Assembly: GCA_002811675.1 (NCBI GenBank)
Contig: PDIM01000041.1
Location: forward strand, 21,510-85,509
Length of the DNA: 64,000 bases
From: Ichthyosporea sp. XGB-2017a
Lineage: Eukaryota; Opisthokonta; Ichthyosporea
Direction: 5' to 3'
Part shown: one piece after another, positions 39,969 to 50,585 of the stretch
Layout of the letters: every line of letters begins with the position of its first letter
How positions within the stretch are numbered: position 1 is the first letter of the stretch
The notes under the pieces: generated by a model
The model's database searches: none
The model's input: the letters and a program-made list of their open reading frames with translations, nothing else
Told to the model about the DNA's origin: nothing
Program-made: the position numbers and the translations under genes

Positions 39969-41372
39969 CTAGTAAAACTTGCGGGGATCATTGTCGCTTC
40001 TTTGCTTCACAGCATAGACCCCGTATCCAATAACGCAGACAACAAGGAACAATCCTATGGCGTAAAGGAGTGACCCATCACTCTCATTTGCCTTGCTTGC
40101 GTGGAAGACACTGGACACCTGAGCAGGGAACCCGTCAAACTTCCTCGATAGAACATCTGAAGCACGTTTGGTATCTTCGAGATACTTGAGTTGCGATTCA
40201 ATTGATGAGCGAAGAGAGCTCAATTGCCCGTTCACCCCTGAGCTTCCCGCCTTGTCTTGCGACTCCATCGCTGACACTTTGTATTTCAGTTCATCAAGAG
40301 AAGACTTCAGGTTATTAACTTGTCCAGAAATTTCACTTAATTTGTTTAATACTTCGGTATTGTCTACTTTAGTTTCCGATGATGCCGTATCAGACAAACG
40401 CGCATTCAAAACTTTATCCAATTGAGGCTGAATTTTATCCTGGATAACCTTTTCCAAAAGAGTACTAATATCACCCAACGAAGCACCGGCGCTTCCTGTA
40501 GCAGCCGAATTTGGAGTGTTTACACTTTCTGTACTGGCAGTGTTCTCTTTCGTCCGCGAGAATTCATTGCTCCCGGTAGTCTCTGAAGATAACTTAACCG
40601 AACCCACGCTAGGAGCAAAAGCGTCGTCCCCTAAATCAAAAGTCTTGATGTAAGAAATCTCGTGCTTGGTGGCCTCCCCAGGGGAATTTCTAGCACTTAT
40701 TCCTAGAGAATACTGTGTAGGCAAGTTAACCTTTTCCAATCGCAGGCATTCAACAAACTTATCGGCTTTGGGAGCGCGGTAAGACACAATGATGGTTTTG
40801 CCAACATATTGGATGTTCACAACAGTAAAGTCTTCATCACCAAACGGAGTAAGAAAATCAGCATCGCATGACCCAAAGGTTTGGCCTTTTCCAAAAGTGT
40901 TCAAGTCGTAACCGATTGTTCCATCATTTAGAACTCCCTGAATAGAACTTCGTCCTCCCTCACCTCTACCTACGAAAAAGATTCCGAGGCCGTCCCAATG
41001 GTTGTTATTTCCAAAGACCTCCCCTTCTCTCCTGACGTCCTTCGAGTACCAAAACGCGAGTCCTTGACCACCAGGATGTGCTCTGAAGGGAAATTCTACT
41101 TCCCAATTCTGAAAGTTCAAAGGCTCCTTGGACCAAATACCACCAATGCGATTGGGAACTTGAGGAGTAAGCTCGATATAATCCGTGCCAATTGATCCAC
41201 TTCCAGTCAAAGCCCATGCGCTAAGAGAAAATGGTTTAGCAATATGATGGGAAGGTGACAAAGTTCCCATTGCCATGACATGCAAAACAGCAAAGCTGCC
41301 CAAAAGAGCCACAGCAATCAACAAAGAAGCCATAGTCCTGGACTTTTGAATACCGCTAACAACACGGGCCAT
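39969..41372 (-). CDS. LMAN1-like: L-type lectin cargo receptor of the early secretory pathway, ERGIC-53/LMAN1-like
   Basis: A 467-residue single-exon protein started at the ATG at 41372. An N-terminal hydrophobic signal (MASLLIAVALLGSFAVLHVMA) precedes the luminal lectin domain of about 220 residues. Landmarks are FSLSAWALTGSGSIG, WEVEFPFRAHPGGQGLAFWY, the Ca2+/sugar-site strand HWDGLGIFFVG, and YDLNTFG. A Ser/Thr-rich linker and a coiled coil (EVLNKLSEISGQVNNLKSSLDEL) would mediate oligomerisation. One membrane span (SLLYAIGLFLVVCVIGYGVYAV) follows, then a short cytosolic tail ending RKFY. ERGIC-53 ends KKFF, combining a COPII-binding aromatic end with a COPI-binding dilysine. Here the aromatic end is kept and the dilysine is not exact. 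The role is transport of glycoprotein cargo from ER to Golgi. Human LMAN1 is 510 residues. Confidence 0.92.
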   Translation of the reverse strand: MARVVSGIQKSRTMASLLIAVALLGSFAVLHVMAMGTLSPSHHIAKPFSLSAWALTGSGSIGTDYIELTPQVPNRIGGIWSKEPLNFQNWEVEFPFRAHPGGQGLAFWYSKDVRREGEVFGNNNHWDGLGIFFVGRGEGGRSSIQGVLNDGTIGYDLNTFGKGQTFGSCDADFLTPFGDEDFTVVNIQYVGKTIIVSYRAPKADKFVECLRLEKVNLPTQYSLGISARNSPGEATKHEISYIKTFDLGDDAFAPSVGSVKLSSETTGSNEFSRTKENTASTESVNTPNSAATGSAGASLGDISTLLEKVIQDKIQPQLDKVLNARLSDTASSETKVDNTEVLNKLSEISGQVNNLKSSLDELKYKVSAMESQDKAGSSGVNGQLSSLRSSIESQLKYLEDTKRASDVLSRKFDGFPAQVSSVFHASKANESDGSLLYAIGLFLVVCVIGYGVYAVKQRSDNDPRKFY

Positions 41373-42116
41373 GATTATAATACACCGTGTAATACAATAT
41401 AAACACAAACACAACAACACCAGGGCGAGGCAGAAGTAGGCACAGAAAGAGCAACTTGACGAGTTTGTTTCAACCAGTGCAGTTCCTGCTGATTATTCTA
41501 TCTTCTTTGTACTCCAGTACTAATCTCGTGTACCAGACATGCGGGCAGTTTCAGGAGGTGAAATAAATAACACCAGTGACGGCCATACAAATAAACAGAA
41601 AGACAGAGACAAACAGTTCCGAGGTAGAGAGAGAGGGGCGCAGTACCCATCAGGGGTGGAGGGTAGAGGAGTGGAGAGGGGGGGAAAGAGGGAAGAGGTC
41701 GACTGTGGCCCAATAGGGAGAGACCACGTACTATGGTCTATGTAGTGATGATGCAGGTATAAACCACACACCAGCCATAGCCCTAGATGGAGGGATGGAG
41801 GGAGTTGGACAGAACTATTCTGTGGTTGCAACGCTCCTTGGTGGTTGAGGAGGAGGAGGAGTGCAAGAGCTATAAGAAGGACTGGTATTTGTATAATATA
41901 TCTTGGATTAACACTAACTTTCGGATCTAGACTACTCCACCACCCCCCCCCAGAGTGTCGGTATATGGATATCACAACAATATGAAGTAGATGGATAGCC
42001 TCCTTGCCCTTATCTCCCTTTCACTATCCTTGACTCTGTTTCACTCCCAGGCTTTCTTTCTTTCGCCCTGGGTTGCAGCTCTTAATATTGATTAGAACAA
42101 GCCTATATACATAGAT
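41373..42116. promoter_or_regulatory. Divergent intergenic region
   Basis: About 740 bp between the lectin gene and a rightward gene of unknown function. It holds GA-rich and CT-rich tracts (41585-41705), but no gene or clear core promoter element. Confidence 0.4.
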
Positions 42117-43851
42117 ATGGAAGATAGTGACCACGCCTTCGTTTATACGCGACCCGGTAAGCATGATCTGCATGGGCCTTATCCTCCTGGAGATCCTAGT
42201 GTAGGATTAAGCGAGGGTATGTTGGGGAACAAGGAGACCGGGGGGCCATACGACAGTCTGTTTGGAGATCTTATAAAAGTGCTGGACGCTTATAAGACTT
42301 CGCAGATAGAGGTTACTGAGAATGTAACACCGACAGGGAAAACAGAAAAAAGAAACACAAAAACAAACCAGAGCTTTCTTGATGAGATTTTGCTATCATC
42401 TGATTCAGAGAAAGGTGTATCTTCAGCTCACAAGCCTGACTTGTTTTGGGAGACGAATGACTTAGAGTCAGTTGATATTCAAGGAACGGGGGCCAGTAGA
42501 AGTGATAATATGGAGCTAACAAACAGTAAAGTTGAGATAAGACCTGACAGTCCTGTTGAACAAGCTGAAATCAACAAGCCCTCCACAAATACCCCCGTAG
42601 CCTATTTCTTAGAATTCCCAAAGCGTATACCGAAAACTAGACCTGTATTTACTTCTGAAGTATATCCCCCACCTCGCCAATTTGTGTCTTGTTCAACGCA
42701 TGACAATGACAATGTCGACAGCGTAACGAAATTAAAGAAAAGGGCTTCGAAGAAGGGGATGATTGTGAAGAAACCTGTTGTTCCACGAATGCGCACTCAC
42801 CCATTAGAAAGCGCGCCTATTAATTTTCTTAAGAAACCTGATATCAAAAAGACTTTGGATACAGAAAGGAGGAAAAACCCCATAGTTGAAAAAACAGGTA
42901 TTGGCTTTGGCGCTGCAAAATCTACAAAGGAATTAAAGTACCAAGAGCTGAAAACGAAAGCATTCAATGAAAAGTACTCGCTCCTCAAAGCTAGCTTATC
43001 TAGAAACTGCGCTATACTCCCAATTATGCGGCCTTTAGAGGAGTACTTTCTGAATACTAAGGTTGCTAAGGAAGTTCTTCACATTATCGAGAAAACTAAA
43101 GATAGCCATGTCCTCAAGAAAAGCCATTTTAACAAATGTTCAATTGATCTAAGTCATGATGACAAAGAATTTGAAACCATCTGCCAGTTAGTCGAGTCTG
43201 AGAGCGCTTTAGCATCTCGCCTTTATGCTTGTACAAGGGTTATGAAAATATACAATGAACGATTTTTGCGAAAATTTAATCATTGCTTGTCCCGGGATGC
43301 TTTGTCTGCCGTGAGTGCGAAAGAAGATGCCATTCGTATTATGTTTTTATCTGGTGGGCCAAAGCAGTTATCAGAAATTGCTAGCAGTGGAGTAAAGCCT
43401 AAGGTAATGGAACTTTCTCCGTCCATTGCAATTTGTGACGAAGATTTGTTGAGTCAGCAGAAGAATAGCCAGTCTGAAGAGGACCGTAATTGGGGAAAAC
43501 TTGTAACTGGGACCTGGAGGGCTATCGTATGTGTGGTTAATACAGGCAGATGCGCCAAACTCTCTGCGAGCTATAACGACTTTAAGCAGAAACAGGGTCA
43601 GTACATAAACAGACTCAAACTTGCTGGATATAAATCCGCTGTGTTTGTTAGACAGTCATCTTTCGGTGAGTATGGCTTTTTTATTTTTGTATCAAGTATA
43701 ACAACATGTTTCTAATAATACTCTCCACTATTGGCCACTATACTTGTTTGCATTAGGCCTTCCATTCCACAGTTTCGTATGCTTCGCTCCAGAGCGGTGC
43801 CTTCCGGCCTTTCTTATTGAATACACTTTCAGCCGCAAATGCCACAAATAA
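42117..43851 (+). CDS. Unrecognised 547-residue protein with conserved-looking C-terminal domain
   Basis: Two exons, 42117-43665 and 43757-43851, with a GTGAGT donor and TTAG acceptor in phase 1. The second exon completes the sequence SSFGLPFHSFVCFAPERCLPAFLIEYTFS, which reads as the end of a folded domain and supports the splice. Residues 1-250 look disordered and acidic to basic. A helical section (270-420) includes KSHFNKCSIDLSHDDKEFETI. The C-terminal ~110 residues (NWGKLVTGTWRAIVCVVNTGR onward) have beta-strand character. I do not recognise the family. No signal peptide or membrane segment is evident. Confidence 0.7.
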
Positions 43852-44318
43852 CTAGTAAGGTTGTACCCTGTGGATTCACCATAGCACTTCCTTTCACCCC
43901 TCTAATTTAGCTCATTTCACGTGATGAATGTCCAACAAACACAGCCAACTTTTACTTGCAATGGCCTATTCAGTGGGTGGTCATCTGTTCTGTACCTCAT
44001 GAATCTCCACATGCCATAGACATGGGATACTATGGCCATAGACAAGGGACACTAGAACTATACATGTGGAACAGTTGCACGTGAGGATCGGTGGTTGCCA
44101 TATTAGGAAATGGGGTTAAGAAAAAATAATTAAATATAAAGAACAGTGACCCACATCCAATAAAATAAAATAAAAATATTAATATACCCAAATATATATT
44201 TTATCACAGATAATGTACGTATATGTACTCTGTCTGCACTTTATACGAATGCAGCTCATGTGTTGCAAAGATTCACTGTTGATTTGGCTGGAGCGATAGT
44301 TGCGAGTCAGGGGAAATC
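43852..44318. other. Intergenic region
   Basis: About 470 bp with AT-rich sequence at 44120-44215, including AATAAAATAAAATAAAAAT. No gene is visible. Confidence 0.5.
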
Positions 44319-46736
44319 ATGGACCCCGACGTTATACAAACCGATGGGCCTGACGAAGTTGTGGAGAGCCAGGATCATGGCGTTGGAGATCCTAGAGGAG
44401 AAATGGGTGAAGAGGAAGTGCAAGGGGAAGCGAACAAGAACACAGAGGAGCAAAATGATATTAAGATTGATGTGCTAAGCCATGAAATTAGTAATGAGAC
44501 TATTGGCTCACTGTCGAGCAGCGAGGAAGCCTCAGGAGCACTCACAGCAAAGCTGAAGTCACAGTCCATGTATAAGTCAGATGGTGGTGCCTTGCTAAGA
44601 AGCATCCAGAACCTTAATAATGAGACTGAGACTTCCAAAAGAGAAAGTCAACAGGAGCAAAAATTACCACATTCAGGCGTCGAACCACAAAATAATGAGA
44701 ACTACCCTCAGAAAAAGGCGTCGACAATAAGCACAGCAAGCACAGATAGTGCCACAGGGGTTTCTAGTAAATGGAAAAAGGCGAAAGCCTATGGCAAAGT
44801 AGTGGGGAGATTCAATGCCATCCAAGATGATGTGAACGTTCTGGGCGCCAAGTACAAAGAAGAAAACAAGCAAGAAAATGGAATAATAAGCACCCCGGAG
44901 TTTAAATCAGGATATATTTTGGCAGATCCAAGCGTCACTAAGAAATGGTGGATTCTTTATCCTGATCATAAGTTCTTTACTTTTTGGACTCCTGTTATTC
45001 TGATCTTACTTTTGTATATAGCCACTGTTGTTCCTTACAGGGTGGGGTTTCTTTTATCGAGCACAGGCCCTTGGTTAGCCATTGATATCTTAATTGACGT
45101 TTGTTTCTTCATTGACATGTGCATTATCTTTTGCACAGCCTACGAAGACGACCATGACCGTTTGGTAGTCGAACCTAAAATGATAGCTTTACATTATTTA
45201 AAGGGATGGTTTGCTTTGGACTTAATTTCTTTATTCCCAGTATACGCGGTTGATGATAGCGAGCAAAGCTACAATAAGATATCAAGATTGGCGAGGCTTC
45301 CTCGACTAGTAAAAATGGTTCGCTTCCTGCGCGTTGTTAAAGTCATTAAGCTGGGGAAATTTCCCGTGTTTATGAAACAAAAGATGCATAAATTTGGCAC
45401 AAGCTTTAGAAGGCTGCTCAAATTCTTTTGCTTTGTGTTCTTAATAACCCACTTGATGAACTGTCTATTTCTTTTCATTGCTGGAGTAGGAGATTACGAC
45501 AGAGATACATGGGTAGGCTTCTATGGTTTTAATTCTGCTGCAAAGGCTGAGTTGTATATAGCTGCGACGTTTTTTACTATTCAAACTATCACAACAGTGG
45601 GTTATGGAGATATTGTTCCTCAGAATAGCTGGGAAAGGATATTTGGTATCATTTTAATGCTGATCGGAGTGACATTTTATGCTTTCACGGTGAGCAATAT
45701 GTCATCCATGATGGCCAACATTGATAGTGAAAGTGTTAAGCAGACGAAGATGATGGAGAATGTGGATGAGTTCGTTAATGAAAGTCATTTGCCATCAAGT
45801 CTCAGAGACAAAATTATGAATTTTTACAAAAAGCAGTACAAAGAAAAGGCAAACATTACCCACACACAGAAAAAGATGGTCCTAGACTCGGTAAGTAGCG
45901 CTTTTTTTCACAATGCAACCTAAAAATTCGATTCTGGAATGCAGCACTAACTTTCTAAATGGTTCAACAGATGTCCCCTGCTTTGAGAGTTGAAACTGTT
46001 TACTACATGCATAAAGAGATGATTGAAGCAATCCCTTTCTTTAAGGGCAAAGATTCTACTTTTGTTTGCAATATGGCGATGAACCTGCAACACTTAATAG
46101 CAAACCCAGGAGACTATGTAGTTCAGGTAAGGTTTTTTTTAACTAGGATGCCATGTTAAGTTTTAGAAAATGTTAACGGTCTATTTATGTTTGTAGGAGG
46201 GTGAATATTCAGGGGAAATGTATTTCATAACAAGTGGAAAAGTTGTGACAAAGGCGAACGATAAATTTTTCGTATCTAGAACTATGTCAGATGGGGCATA
46301 TTTTGGAGATAGTCTCCTGATTTCAGATAGATATCATTTTTCTGTCCGGGCATTAAAAGTAACAGAATTGTACTTTATAACACGCAAAAAGCTCTTAAAA
46401 TTGCTCGAAGACTATCCTGAAATGTCATTGGCTTTAAAGAACTCTGCAGCTGATAGAGCAAAAAGATACCACGACCAAAAGATAGAGTCTCAATCGAAGC
46501 AACACCGCTTGTCAGTGGCTGCCAATAATAATAATCAGGACGAATGGAAAAATTCCGCAAAGAGGCTCTCTGTTTTGCCAGGAGCTTCTAGTCCTCTTAG
46601 CAACTCACAAGAGGTTATCAGAAGCCCAAATTCCCATATGTCAGGGAATGATGTCAACATGGAGGTGCTTCAAGCTTCCATTCTACAAATTGCTGAAGAG
46701 CTTCAGAAGTTACGAGAACAGTCGGCATCTAAATAA
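44319..46736 (+). CDS. Voltage-gated-like K+ channel with cyclic-nucleotide-binding-homology domain
   Basis: Three exons, 44319-45890, 45971-46126 and 46197-46736, all phase 0, encode 755 residues. A ~200-residue acidic, disordered N-terminus is followed by six membrane segments. S1 is FFTFWTPVILILLLYIATVV. S4 carries regularly spaced basic residues (RLARLPRLVKMVRFLRVVKVIK). The pore loop ends in TTVGYGD (425-431), the signature of K+ selectivity. S6 is GIILMLIGVTFYAFTVSNMSSMM. A C-linker and cyclic-nucleotide-binding fold follow (DYVVQEGEYSGEMYFITSGKV, GAYFGDSLLIS). The phosphate-binding cassette lacks the usual R-T/S-A (here RYHFSVRA), so direct cAMP or cGMP binding is doubtful. The domain order fits the HCN/CNG/KCNH/plant Shaker superfamily; the GYGD filter separates it from HCN (CIGYG) and EAG (GFG). 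Confidence 0.92.
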
Positions 46737-47109
46737 AAGGCATGTGACATAGACGCTCACATCATCATGACACATGGAAACAAATTATAGTGGAAACAGT
46801 TGCATCAATTTTGACCACCTTTCGAAGGTATAATTTGGCTCTTAGCCGGCCTTTGGAGCTTTTAGGTTGTGACTTGCGTTGTTATGAAATTCTGGCACAA
46901 ATAAAAACCAAACCTCCTGCCCCGTGGAATGTGTTGATAAATAGAGTTAGATTACAAAAGTATTTTAAGATTTTAATTTAGAGGGATTTTCAGCACTTGC
47001 GGAGTGGGAGGGATCTCTAAAAGTCTTCACTGGAATTATCATTTTCTTCCTTTAGTTCTGGAGGAAGTCTGTGCTTGGCGCACATGCTATGTTTGCGTAA
47101 TTTGCTATA
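46737..47109. other. Intergenic region
   Basis: About 370 bp between two rightward genes. It contains ATAAAAACC and AATAAAAAC-type signals and no supported gene. Confidence 0.45.
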
Positions 47110-49182
47110 ATGGAGCATACGAAGGGGCTAGCTTGGCTCACGGAGAGCAAAAATGCGGTTATGGATTCCAAAGTGTGGCAGAAGCTGACGAAGGATCTTT
47201 ATGAGGCCGTACAGCTCCAACTTATGGAAAATCATACAATGTTTTTTACTGACTTGAAAGATCGCGAAAAGATTGTGGTTATGGACAGGGCAGCGAAGAT
47301 GGCGAAGAACTCTAAAGCGTTTAGAGATACAGCGGCTCTTATGTCCAAAACTTTAGATTCCAAACTGAATGAGGCAATTTCAAAAAAACTTGTTGACCAA
47401 AATGATTTTACTACTAAAACGGATTTAATTCTGCAAAATAGCGCAAGTGGATTGATTGAGTTACTTCGCCGCTGGCCAGATCAGAGAAAGAGATTATATT
47501 GCTGCTTTAATCAGGCCTTACCTCCGAGTCTCCGAAAGGAAGCCTGGCGCTTGCATTTGATGGACTCTAAGGTAAACGAAATATACACAGAAAAAGTGAA
47601 AGAAAGTCCAATGGAAACAATTTCTCCCCATGACCTGATGATTACAGAAAAATGTGAAGCACTTCTCAATTCTTCGCGACTGTTCAATGATCTTTCGAAA
47701 AACCCCTTTTTGGTGAAAGTAATGAAAACTGCACTATCATACAGGGATGCAGTCCAGGAGTTAGAATCATATCACTACTATCTCATAGTGCCACTAATAT
47801 TCACCTATGCGGATGAGATAAACTTGTGTGAGGGGGCGAGTCTTGAAGTAATCGCACAGATAGTTGAACGATTCTTCATGCTTCTAGAATCTCGCAGACC
47901 TTACATGATCAAAGAGGCTAATAGGACTTTGTATCAGACGTCGAGATCAGTATTTGCAGCAAGCATCATGTCTACCCTGGAAAAAAAGGATTTTGAACTA
48001 TACAAGCACATTCACCCAATATTAAAGAAAGAAGGAGAAGAAGAGGATCCTCCCTTAAGCCCTAGTGCTTCTTTGTTTAAGATACTGGAGCCCTTTATCA
48101 AACAGTTGTTTACCGGCTATTTTCAGATGGACGTTGTATGCTACATTTGGGATCAATATCTTTTAGGTCTTAAGGAGCAAGAGTATGATTTCATATTATA
48201 CGCATGCATTTCTTTGCTTGTGATTTTAAGAAATGCCTTGCTTTTGTCACAACGAAGAATTGCCATTGAGCATTGCATAAACGAAAACTGTAGCAAGCTT
48301 CAGGTTCGTCAATTTCAACGAGCAGTGTGTGGCTTGTTTGGTGCTGAGGTGACGGGAATATTCAAATATGAAGAAAATTTAACTGTTCCAATTGTCCTTG
48401 ATCCGCTTGTAAGTAACGATATGATACCGAAATGGACAACATGGAAGGATGGTAGCAATTCGGAACGAGAGGAAAACTTTCGAAAGATACGCAAGAGAAA
48501 GCAAGCAGAGGAAATGAAGCGTTTGCACGAAATAGAAAGAAAAAGATTGGAAGCTGAAAAAGACCGACTGAACGCTGAAGAGCAAAGTAGATTACAACAA
48601 CTCGAAGAAGAGAAGACAAACCAAGAAGCAGAGGAAAAACGCAGACAGGAAGAGGACCTGGCAAAGAAAAAGGCGCAGATGGAAGAGAAGCTGCATCATT
48701 CAAAACTACAGAAAGAGGAAGAAGAGGAAAAGAAAAGGCAGGAGCGAATTTTACTTTCTCAAGAAGAGGCGAATAAGAAACTTGTTGAGGAACAGAAAAA
48801 ATTAGAAAAACTAAAAATGCAAGAAGCCCTGAAGAAAAAAGCAGAGGAAGATAAACAAGCTGAGGAAAAGGAAGCACGAAAGAAAGATAGGGCAAAGCAG
48901 GTGGAGGTCTTGTTACTGATGCTAGTTCAAAATTTCATGCAGTCTGTAGAGCTTTTGGGGCACGGAACTCGAGAAGAGCAAAAGCAGCTGGCGGAGTCCG
49001 ATCGAAAAGATGTCGAGCAATACAAGTCCGACATTATTCAGGCCCAAAAAATTCTCTTTAAAAGACAGCTTACTCTTACGGAGTGGGAAAAGTATTCCAA
49101 AGAGCAAAGAAAGAATTTGATTACCAAAATGGAAGCAGTTGTTCTCAAAATTAGAGAGAAAAGAGAAGGTGTAAGCAAATAG
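47110..49182 (+). CDS. TBC-domain-like protein with long charged helix
   Basis: A 690-residue single-exon protein. Residues ~115-420 show the helical layout of Rab-GAP TBC domains: LIELLRRWPDQRKRLYCCF, then LPPSLRKEAWRLHL (equivalent of the P-x-x-x-R-x-x-x-W start), SYHYYLIVPLIFTYAD, and GYFQMDVVCYIWDQYLL near the end. The catalytic dual fingers IxxDxxR and YxQ are not recognisable, so GAP activity is unlikely or altered. From about 455 to 600 the sequence is an unbroken run of E, K, R and Q with alternating charges, suggestive of a single alpha-helix. It ends with a helical segment WEKYSKEQRKNLITKM. The closest known architecture is the group of TBC-coiled-coil proteins in flagellated eukaryotes, but I cannot name an orthologue. 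Confidence 0.75.
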   Translation: MEHTKGLAWLTESKNAVMDSKVWQKLTKDLYEAVQLQLMENHTMFFTDLKDREKIVVMDRAAKMAKNSKAFRDTAALMSKTLDSKLNEAISKKLVDQNDFTTKTDLILQNSASGLIELLRRWPDQRKRLYCCFNQALPPSLRKEAWRLHLMDSKVNEIYTEKVKESPMETISPHDLMITEKCEALLNSSRLFNDLSKNPFLVKVMKTALSYRDAVQELESYHYYLIVPLIFTYADEINLCEGASLEVIAQIVERFFMLLESRRPYMIKEANRTLYQTSRSVFAASIMSTLEKKDFELYKHIHPILKKEGEEEDPPLSPSASLFKILEPFIKQLFTGYFQMDVVCYIWDQYLLGLKEQEYDFILYACISLLVILRNALLLSQRRIAIEHCINENCSKLQVRQFQRAVCGLFGAEVTGIFKYEENLTVPIVLDPLVSNDMIPKWTTWKDGSNSEREENFRKIRKRKQAEEMKRLHEIERKRLEAEKDRLNAEEQSRLQQLEEEKTNQEAEEKRRQEEDLAKKKAQMEEKLHHSKLQKEEEEEKKRQERILLSQEEANKKLVEEQKKLEKLKMQEALKKKAEEDKQAEEKEARKKDRAKQVEVLLLMLVQNFMQSVELLGHGTREEQKQLAESDRKDVEQYKSDIIQAQKILFKRQLTLTEWEKYSKEQRKNLITKMEAVVLKIREKREGVSK

Positions 49183-49505
49183 CAGTCCTCAGAATAAAAA
49201 GAACGCAGACTTTGCCCACGACTATCAATTTTTCTTCAAGCGAGTCATTAGTTCATACAAAAGGCTACCAAGGGCTAATAAAAGCTTAACTTTGGCGAAT
49301 TACTATGCTCGTACACTGTCTTACTGGAGAAATAAGTATATCTCCGTGTTTATCTCTCCTTCAAGAGCAGGCTTTTCTTCTTTTTATTTTTTCTGTTGCA
49401 CGTGTTGCAAAGCACTTGCGAAAATGGAGATTTGCTCTTATGATTTTGTGTTCTGAACGTTCTCTATATATCAGTGAAAGAAGGGATTAAAGTTGTTCCT
49501 AAATT
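49183..49505. other. Convergent 3' intergenic region
   Basis: It lies between the stops of the TBC-like and RBPMS-like genes. AATAAA near 49193 fits the rightward gene. The rest is AT-rich with no gene. Confidence 0.5.
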
Positions 49506-50585
49506 TCATTCATACTTTAGTCCGTGATACTCAAGGGGGGCAGGCATTCCCATGGAGTCATTAAAGCCCCGTTGGTTGTTTGAAGAACCTCGCATGTGAG
49601 TAAATGGTGGGCAGAAGGTATTTGATGAAATATTTTCATCCATTCCATCTCCACCCAAGTCACCAGGGCCTGGTGCAATCGGGTTTTTGTTACCTTCCCC
49701 CATTTTGTTCTTTGCAAACTCAATTCGGATTCCACCACGCTCCATTCCGGTTGGAGACAAAGTAGCCCCCTGAAGAGCCCCCATGCTTCGAGCTGCACAG
49801 TCCACATCTTCAAATTCTACAAAAGAAACTACAGTAGATCCCTTATGATGAAGTCTGACACGAGTAAAGCCCGGAAATCTCCGAAAGGCATCGGTCATGT
49901 CTTGTTCTGAAACATCAGGGGGCAGGTTAGCTACAAATAGAGTGTTGCAAGGGATATTGGAACTAGGTGACTGTGAGGGGAGAACAAGTGAAGAAACATG
50001 CTGGTTGAAGAGAGATTCTTGTGCTGAAGGTTTGGCAAGATCCGAATATGGTGTCAAGCCATGTGAGTTCCAAATGTGATTCGGGTTGTTTGGGGTTTCC
50101 AAGGTTCGGTAGAAAGGGGCATTCATTGGTTTCATTTTAGGGGCTGAAGGCGCAGCAGAATGAAGTAATGGATTTCCATTGTCGATTGGCTGCACCTGCC
50201 TGTTAACTTCAGATTGGGCTGAAGCATTCGTTCCATTAAAAAAAGGCTCTTGTTGCTGTGGTTGTGCTCTATTCTGAAATTTTCGAAAATTCTGTCTTTT
50301 CGTTGTGTTACTCCTTGCATACTCCAGTCTCAGAGTTTGGGGAAGATCAGGATCAAAAGGAAGTCCTTGAAGTGCAGCTTTCGCCGACTCTGCGCTTGCT
50401 CTAGATTCAAATGTCACAAAAGCTACCGGCTGCTTACCTGTAGCTTTGAGTTGAGACCCTTCGTACCCCGCACAAAAGCGAAAAAGCAAATAGAGTTCCC
50501 TGGCTTTGACATCAAATGGTAATCCACTGACAAACAAAGTTCTTACTTCGTCTTCTGCTGAAGAACCAGCTTCTTGAGAATTCAT
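49506..50585 (-). CDS. RNA-binding protein with two RRMs, RBPMS/Whi3-like
   Basis: A 359-residue single-exon protein started at the ATG at 50585. RRM1 begins at about residue 14 with [22 protein letters not shown] and continues through [25 protein letters not shown] and [14 protein letters not shown]. This is the specific RBPMS/couch-potato signature (TLFVSGLP...[11 protein letters not shown]...LRLEFAKANT). A Gln- and Asn-rich linker follows. RRM2 ([48 protein letters not shown]) makes the two-RRM layout closer to fungal Scw1/Whi3 and to some animal homologues. Such proteins bind CAC-containing mRNAs and affect localisation and translation. It converges on the TBC-like gene. Confidence 0.9.
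   Translation of the reverse strand: MNSQEAGSSAEDEVRTLFVSGLPFDVKARELYLLFRFCAGYEGSQLKATGKQPVAFVTFESRASAESAKAALQGLPFDPDLPQTLRLEYARSNTTKRQNFRKFQNRAQPQQQEPFFNGTNASAQSEVNRQVQPIDNGNPLLHSAAPSAPKMKPMNAPFYRTLETPNNPNHIWNSHGLTPYSDLAKPSAQESLFNQHVSSLVLPSQSPSSNIPCNTLFVANLPPDVSEQDMTDAFRRFPGFTRVRLHHKGSTVVSFVEFEDVDCAARSMGALQGATLSPTGMERGGIRIEFAKNKMGEGNKNPIAPGPGDLGGDGMDENISSNTFCPPFTHMRGSSNNQRGFNDSMGMPAPLEYHGLKYE

Noticed and set aside
39969-41420. Longer N-terminus of the ERGIC-53-like protein
   Set aside because: The upstream start is GTG. The ATG at 41372 supplies a proper signal peptide.
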